From assembly GCA_013002105.1 (NCBI GenBank), contig JABDKS010000606.1, forward strand, positions 1 through 8,924: DNA of 8,924 nucleotides, read 5' to 3'. Shown one piece after another: positions 6,261-8,924 of the stretch (its first letter is position 1; every line of letters starts with the position of its first letter). The position numbers and the translations under genes were made by a program. The notes beneath the pieces are model-generated. The model had not been told where the DNA came from, ran no database searches, and was given only the letters and a program-made list of their open reading frames with translations. This DNA comes from Pirellulaceae bacterium (GTDB lineage Bacteria > Planctomycetota > Planctomycetia > Pirellulales > Pirellulaceae).

Positions 6261-7454
6261 ATGAGCGAGCAAGTCATCTCGGATCTGCAGTGTCACCTTT
6301 CGGAGCTGTTTGGCGAAGAAGTCAGTGTGGAGGTGTGCGAGGAACGTGAGTTGGAAGGCATGCGCATCTCGGTCGTTCAGATGAGCTACAGCGTACGAAG
6401 TACCGGCGAGACCAACCAACGCAAACATTACCGTCAGACGGCGGTGGTCCTGGTTCAAGATGATTTGGATTTGCCAGATTTCACCCTGGAGCCGACGCCG
6501 CGTGGAATTGCGGGCAAATTGTTTTCGATGGTCGGCGGAATGGGCGATATCAATTTCACCGCATCACCGGAGTTCTCTGAGGCATACGTGTTGCAGGGAT
6601 GGATCGAAGCGACGGTGCGAGAGCTTTTTATCCCCGAGATTCGCAATTTCTTTTCGACCGATCCGCGTTGGTCCGTTCGAGGCGGTGACGAGCGACTAGT
6701 GATCTTCCAAAAGAACAAGATGATTCCGGAATCGGATCACGATGAATTTGTCAAAGAATCGCTTCAGATTTCGGCCCTATTCCAATTGGGTGAAGAACAC
6801 TTGGATTCGAGGCCCGATCTGCGACGCAAAACCGAGCCAGATGACTTGGTTGCAACGGCGGATCAAATGGGGGGAATCGTGGGTGCCATGTTGCAACGGC
6901 AGCTCAGTAAGATTCGCATCACAAAATCGGAGCTCAATGCCTTTGCAGCTTCATCGCCGCCGCGACGTATTCTGCCAGGCATGTCAAAGCAAGTCGTCGG
7001 CGAGATGCTGCCGGTGATTTTGATCGGGATTGTGATGATCGGGATTGGAATTGGATTCGCCGCGCTCTGTTGGTTCGTGGGGACGGGGAACTCCCGGTAC
7101 CTGGCGTTTCCCGTGTCATTAACAGCGGTCGCGGGTGCCGCGATCGCCTATTTCGCCAATCGGCACCGCAATGCAAAGCGTCGTGTGTTGCGGCAAGGCA
7201 AGTTGCAAAAAGGCAGGATCACCAACGTGACCGCCACGAATACTCAAATCAATAATCAGCAGCAGTACGTTGTTGATCTCGAGTATGGATCGGAGCACGA
7301 TCCGCAAAAAACACAGTGCAAGGTTTACGGTGTGGTGCACAAAAAGGCAGAGGAATTGCGGGAATCCGAACAAAGCGTTCGGATTCTGATCGACCCTCGC
7401 AAACCAAACCATTCGATCTGTCTGGATCTGCTGATTGTCTTCGACGACGCGTAA
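6261..7454 (+). CDS. Unrecognised two-helix membrane protein with DUF3592-like C-terminal region
   Basis: The 397-residue protein has three parts. Residues 1 to about 245 are soluble and carry motifs such as LPDFTLEPTPRGIAGKLFS (71-89), GGMGDINFTASPEFSEAYVLQG (92-113) and VRELFIPEIRNFF (119-131); I cannot name a family for them. Two hydrophobic helices follow near 249-273 and 280-299. The C-terminal region (about 310-390) reads RQGKLQKGRITNVTATNTQINNQQQYVVDLEY, then VVHKKAEELRESEQSVRILIDPRKPNHSICLD. That order (G-x-I/V, ing-qqy, then V-x-I-x-x-DP-x-x-P) resembles DUF3592-type domains. The frame is open back to a GTG at 6096, but the ATG at 6261 is preferred because residues before it look like read-through of non-coding sequence. 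The gene is 174 bases after the TPR gene and behind a possible terminator, so it is probably a separate unit. Function unknown. Confidence 0.8.
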   Translation: MSEQVISDLQCHLSELFGEEVSVEVCEERELEGMRISVVQMSYSVRSTGETNQRKHYRQTAVVLVQDDLDLPDFTLEPTPRGIAGKLFSMVGGMGDINFTASPEFSEAYVLQGWIEATVRELFIPEIRNFFSTDPRWSVRGGDERLVIFQKNKMIPESDHDEFVKESLQISALFQLGEEHLDSRPDLRRKTEPDDLVATADQMGGIVGAMLQRQLSKIRITKSELNAFAASSPPRRILPGMSKQVVGEMLPVILIGIVMIGIGIGFAALCWFVGTGNSRYLAFPVSLTAVAGAAIAYFANRHRNAKRRVLRQGKLQKGRITNVTATNTQINNQQQYVVDLEYGSEHDPQKTQCKVYGVVHKKAEELRESEQSVRILIDPRKPNHSICLDLLIVFDDA

Positions 7455-7470
7455 TGCAGTGTCACCGTTG

Positions 7471-8841
7471 TCACTGAAACGTCGTTAATACTTTTCGTTT
7501 TTTGACGGGATACCAGGCGTTGATCTTATTAGCCAAGCGTTTGACGATGTCTGGATGTTCAGCCGCGATGTTGGTTTGCTCGGTAGGATCGGCGATTAGA
7601 TCAAACAGTTGCGGACGCTTTTCGGTCCTTGGATGAGTCGACTGGTAGCGGTTCACTTCGCCGTCGTAGGTTAGCAACAGCTTGTAATTGCCTTGGATCG
7701 CCCAGCGAAACAACAGAGAAGCCTCGGGGTCGTCGACGTCCGCGATATCATGCGCAAAGCTTTCGCCGTAGATCGTGTCGCGCTCGATGGGATCGCCGCT
7801 GGTCAGATTCGGCATCAAATTTAGGCCGGGCAAATCGCGGGGAATGGACGCGCCGGCGGCTGCCAGGATTGTCGGGACGATGTCGATGCTGCTGACCAGC
7901 TCTGTCCGTTCGGTCGGTTTGATCTTGCCTGGCAATCGATACATGATCGGCGTCCGGATTCCGCCTTCATAGGGTGTCTGTTTTGATCGCGGCGCGTATC
8001 CGTTCTTCTTCGGGTCTTGAATCCAGCCATTGTCAGTGACATAAACCACCAACGTGTTGTCTCTCATGCCCTTGTCGTCGATCATGCCCAGCAGCTGGCC
8101 GCACGTTTCGTCAAACCAGTCGCACATCGCGTAGTATTTCGCGACGGTGATAGGGCGATCAGGCGAGCTGTACTTGTCCATCAACCTTTGTGGTGGATTA
8201 TGTGGCGTGTGCGGCAGGAATGGGGCGTACCAAATGAAGAACGGCTTGTCTTCTTCTTTTACCAAATCCAGAAACTCGTTGATCGGTTGCATTCCTTCAC
8301 GACCGATTTTTAGTCCATCGTCGCCGTGTCGACCGCCTTTCTCCGGAAAGCCTCGTGTCATACCGTGGGTGAATCCGCAATTCTGATAACTGCCTTCCCA
8401 TAGCTTGCCACTCTGATGACTCAGGTAGCCAAGCTTGCCGAGTGCCTCAGGGACGGTCTCGAATCGGTCCAGGTACGAAATCAACTTCGCTCGCCGCTGG
8501 TTGTAAACTTCCGAATCGCGTGGTGCATACTTTGGCGATGGGTCGTTTCCTGTGACACCATGGGTCGATGCGTAGTGGCCGGTCAGGAGTGTGACCAGCG
8601 AGGGTCGACAAAGAGCCGTGGGAACATATCCTCTACGGAACACAGCGCTTTCGCGCGCGAGCTGATCCAGGTGCGGAGTTTTGATATCCGGATGCCCCAT
8701 GAACCCGTAATCGGTCCATGCTTGATCATCTGAGAGGATCAAAACGACATTGGTCGGCTTATCTGCCGCCGCCGTTGTGATCAGGAAAGCAAAGATTAAT
8801 GCGCATAGCGCGACGGGGCGGTGTGTAGGTTGTGTGTTCAT
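7471..8841 (-). CDS. Secreted type-I sulfatase (alkaline-phosphatase superfamily)
   Basis: It probably hydrolyses sulfate esters, as on algal polysaccharides, outside the cytoplasm. The 456-residue protein starts with a signal peptide (hydrophobic core ALCALIFAFLIT, cleavage likely after AAA at 26). Sulfatase landmarks appear in order: LILSDDQ with metal ligands Asp38/Asp39; TALCRPSLVTLLTGHYASTHGV with the candidate nucleophile Cys78; SGKLWEG with Lys146; FLPHTPHNPP with His210/His213; VVYVTDNG with Asp270/Asn271; KQTPYEGGIRTP with Lys287; and SSIDIVPTIL. The odd point is CRPSL, where the formylglycine maturation motif is CxPxR: the Arg is replaced by Leu. ATG 8841 is chosen over an in-frame TTG at 8865 because the signal peptide follows it directly. 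It converges on the gene ending at 7454, with 16 bases between the stops. The natural substrate cannot be read from the sequence. Confidence 0.93.
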   Translation of the reverse strand: MNTQPTHRPVALCALIFAFLITTAAADKPTNVVLILSDDQAWTDYGFMGHPDIKTPHLDQLARESAVFRRGYVPTALCRPSLVTLLTGHYASTHGVTGNDPSPKYAPRDSEVYNQRRAKLISYLDRFETVPEALGKLGYLSHQSGKLWEGSYQNCGFTHGMTRGFPEKGGRHGDDGLKIGREGMQPINEFLDLVKEEDKPFFIWYAPFLPHTPHNPPQRLMDKYSSPDRPITVAKYYAMCDWFDETCGQLLGMIDDKGMRDNTLVVYVTDNGWIQDPKKNGYAPRSKQTPYEGGIRTPIMYRLPGKIKPTERTELVSSIDIVPTILAAAGASIPRDLPGLNLMPNLTSGDPIERDTIYGESFAHDIADVDDPEASLLFRWAIQGNYKLLLTYDGEVNRYQSTHPRTEKRPQLFDLIADPTEQTNIAAEHPDIVKRLANKINAWYPVKKRKVLTTFQ

Positions 8842-8871
8842 GTTAAATAGAATAACTGCTTTCAAAAAACA

Positions 8872-8901
8872 ATTCTATCAGTGTGATTCTGTTCGTGGCA
8901 A
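8872..8901 (-). promoter_or_regulatory. Candidate sigma-70-type promoter of the sulfatase gene
   Basis: On the minus strand, TTGCCA (8901-8896, 5 of 6 to TTGACA) is followed after 18 bases by TAGAAT (8877-8872, 5 of 6 to TATAAT). Transcription would begin near 8865, leaving a short AT-rich leader of about 24 bases without a clear Shine-Dalgarno site before the ATG at 8841. This is a match by eye only. Confidence 0.35.
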
Positions 8902-8924
8902 AACGCGTTGTTGATCCAGTGTGT

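Noticed and set aside
5714..6349. Plus-strand open frame of 211 codons bridging the TPR gene and the next gene
   Set aside because: It is out of frame with both real genes, has low-complexity Arg/Ser composition, and overlaps two convincing coding regions.
7457..7476. Inverted repeat CAGTG...CACTG between the convergent genes as a bidirectional terminator
   Set aside because: The stem is only 5 pairs with a 10-base loop and no U-tract on the plus strand; chance is a sufficient explanation.

Overview
The window looks like a piece of a Planctomycetes chromosome, probably a Rhodopirellula/Pirellula-type organism. This is inferred from moderate GC content, weak or absent Shine-Dalgarno sites, a secreted type-I sulfatase, ExbD proteins with a GDIAFN membrane motif, and a DUF4159 membrane protein beside TPR proteins. 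No sequence search was possible, so the taxonomy is an inference.

Bases 1-6086 are one tightly packed plus-strand operon of seven genes: a 5'-truncated TPR protein (1-748), an ExbB/TolQ/MotA-family proton channel with a signal peptide (738-1679), two consecutive ExbD/TolR-family proteins (1676-2107 and 2124-2534), a small single-pass membrane protein (2531-2977), a five-helix membrane protein ending in a DUF4159 domain (2974-4458), and a secreted TPR protein (4455-6086). Five of the six junctions overlap: four by 4 bases (ATGA or GTGA) and the first by 8-11. The one gap is 16 bases. A GC-rich hairpin 20 bases after the last stop may end the transcript.

The operon reads as a proton-motive-force motor (ExbB plus two ExbD) working with membrane-anchored extracytoplasmic partners (the single-pass protein and the DUF4159 protein) and TPR scaffolds. 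No TonB, TolA, TolB, Pal or peptidoglycan-binding domain is seen. It may therefore be an uncharacterised envelope machine related to Ton/Tol rather than a standard version of either. Its substrate and output cannot be read from the sequence.

Bases 6261-7454 hold a separate plus-strand gene for an unrecognised two-helix membrane protein with a DUF3592-like C-terminal region. It meets, tail to tail across 16 bases, a minus-strand gene (7471-8841) for a secreted sulfatase. That sulfatase has CRPSL where the maturation motif is normally CxPSR. A plausible sigma-70-type promoter lies just upstream of it at 8872-8901. There are no RNA genes, mobile elements, CRISPR arrays or non-coding stretches over 300 bases.
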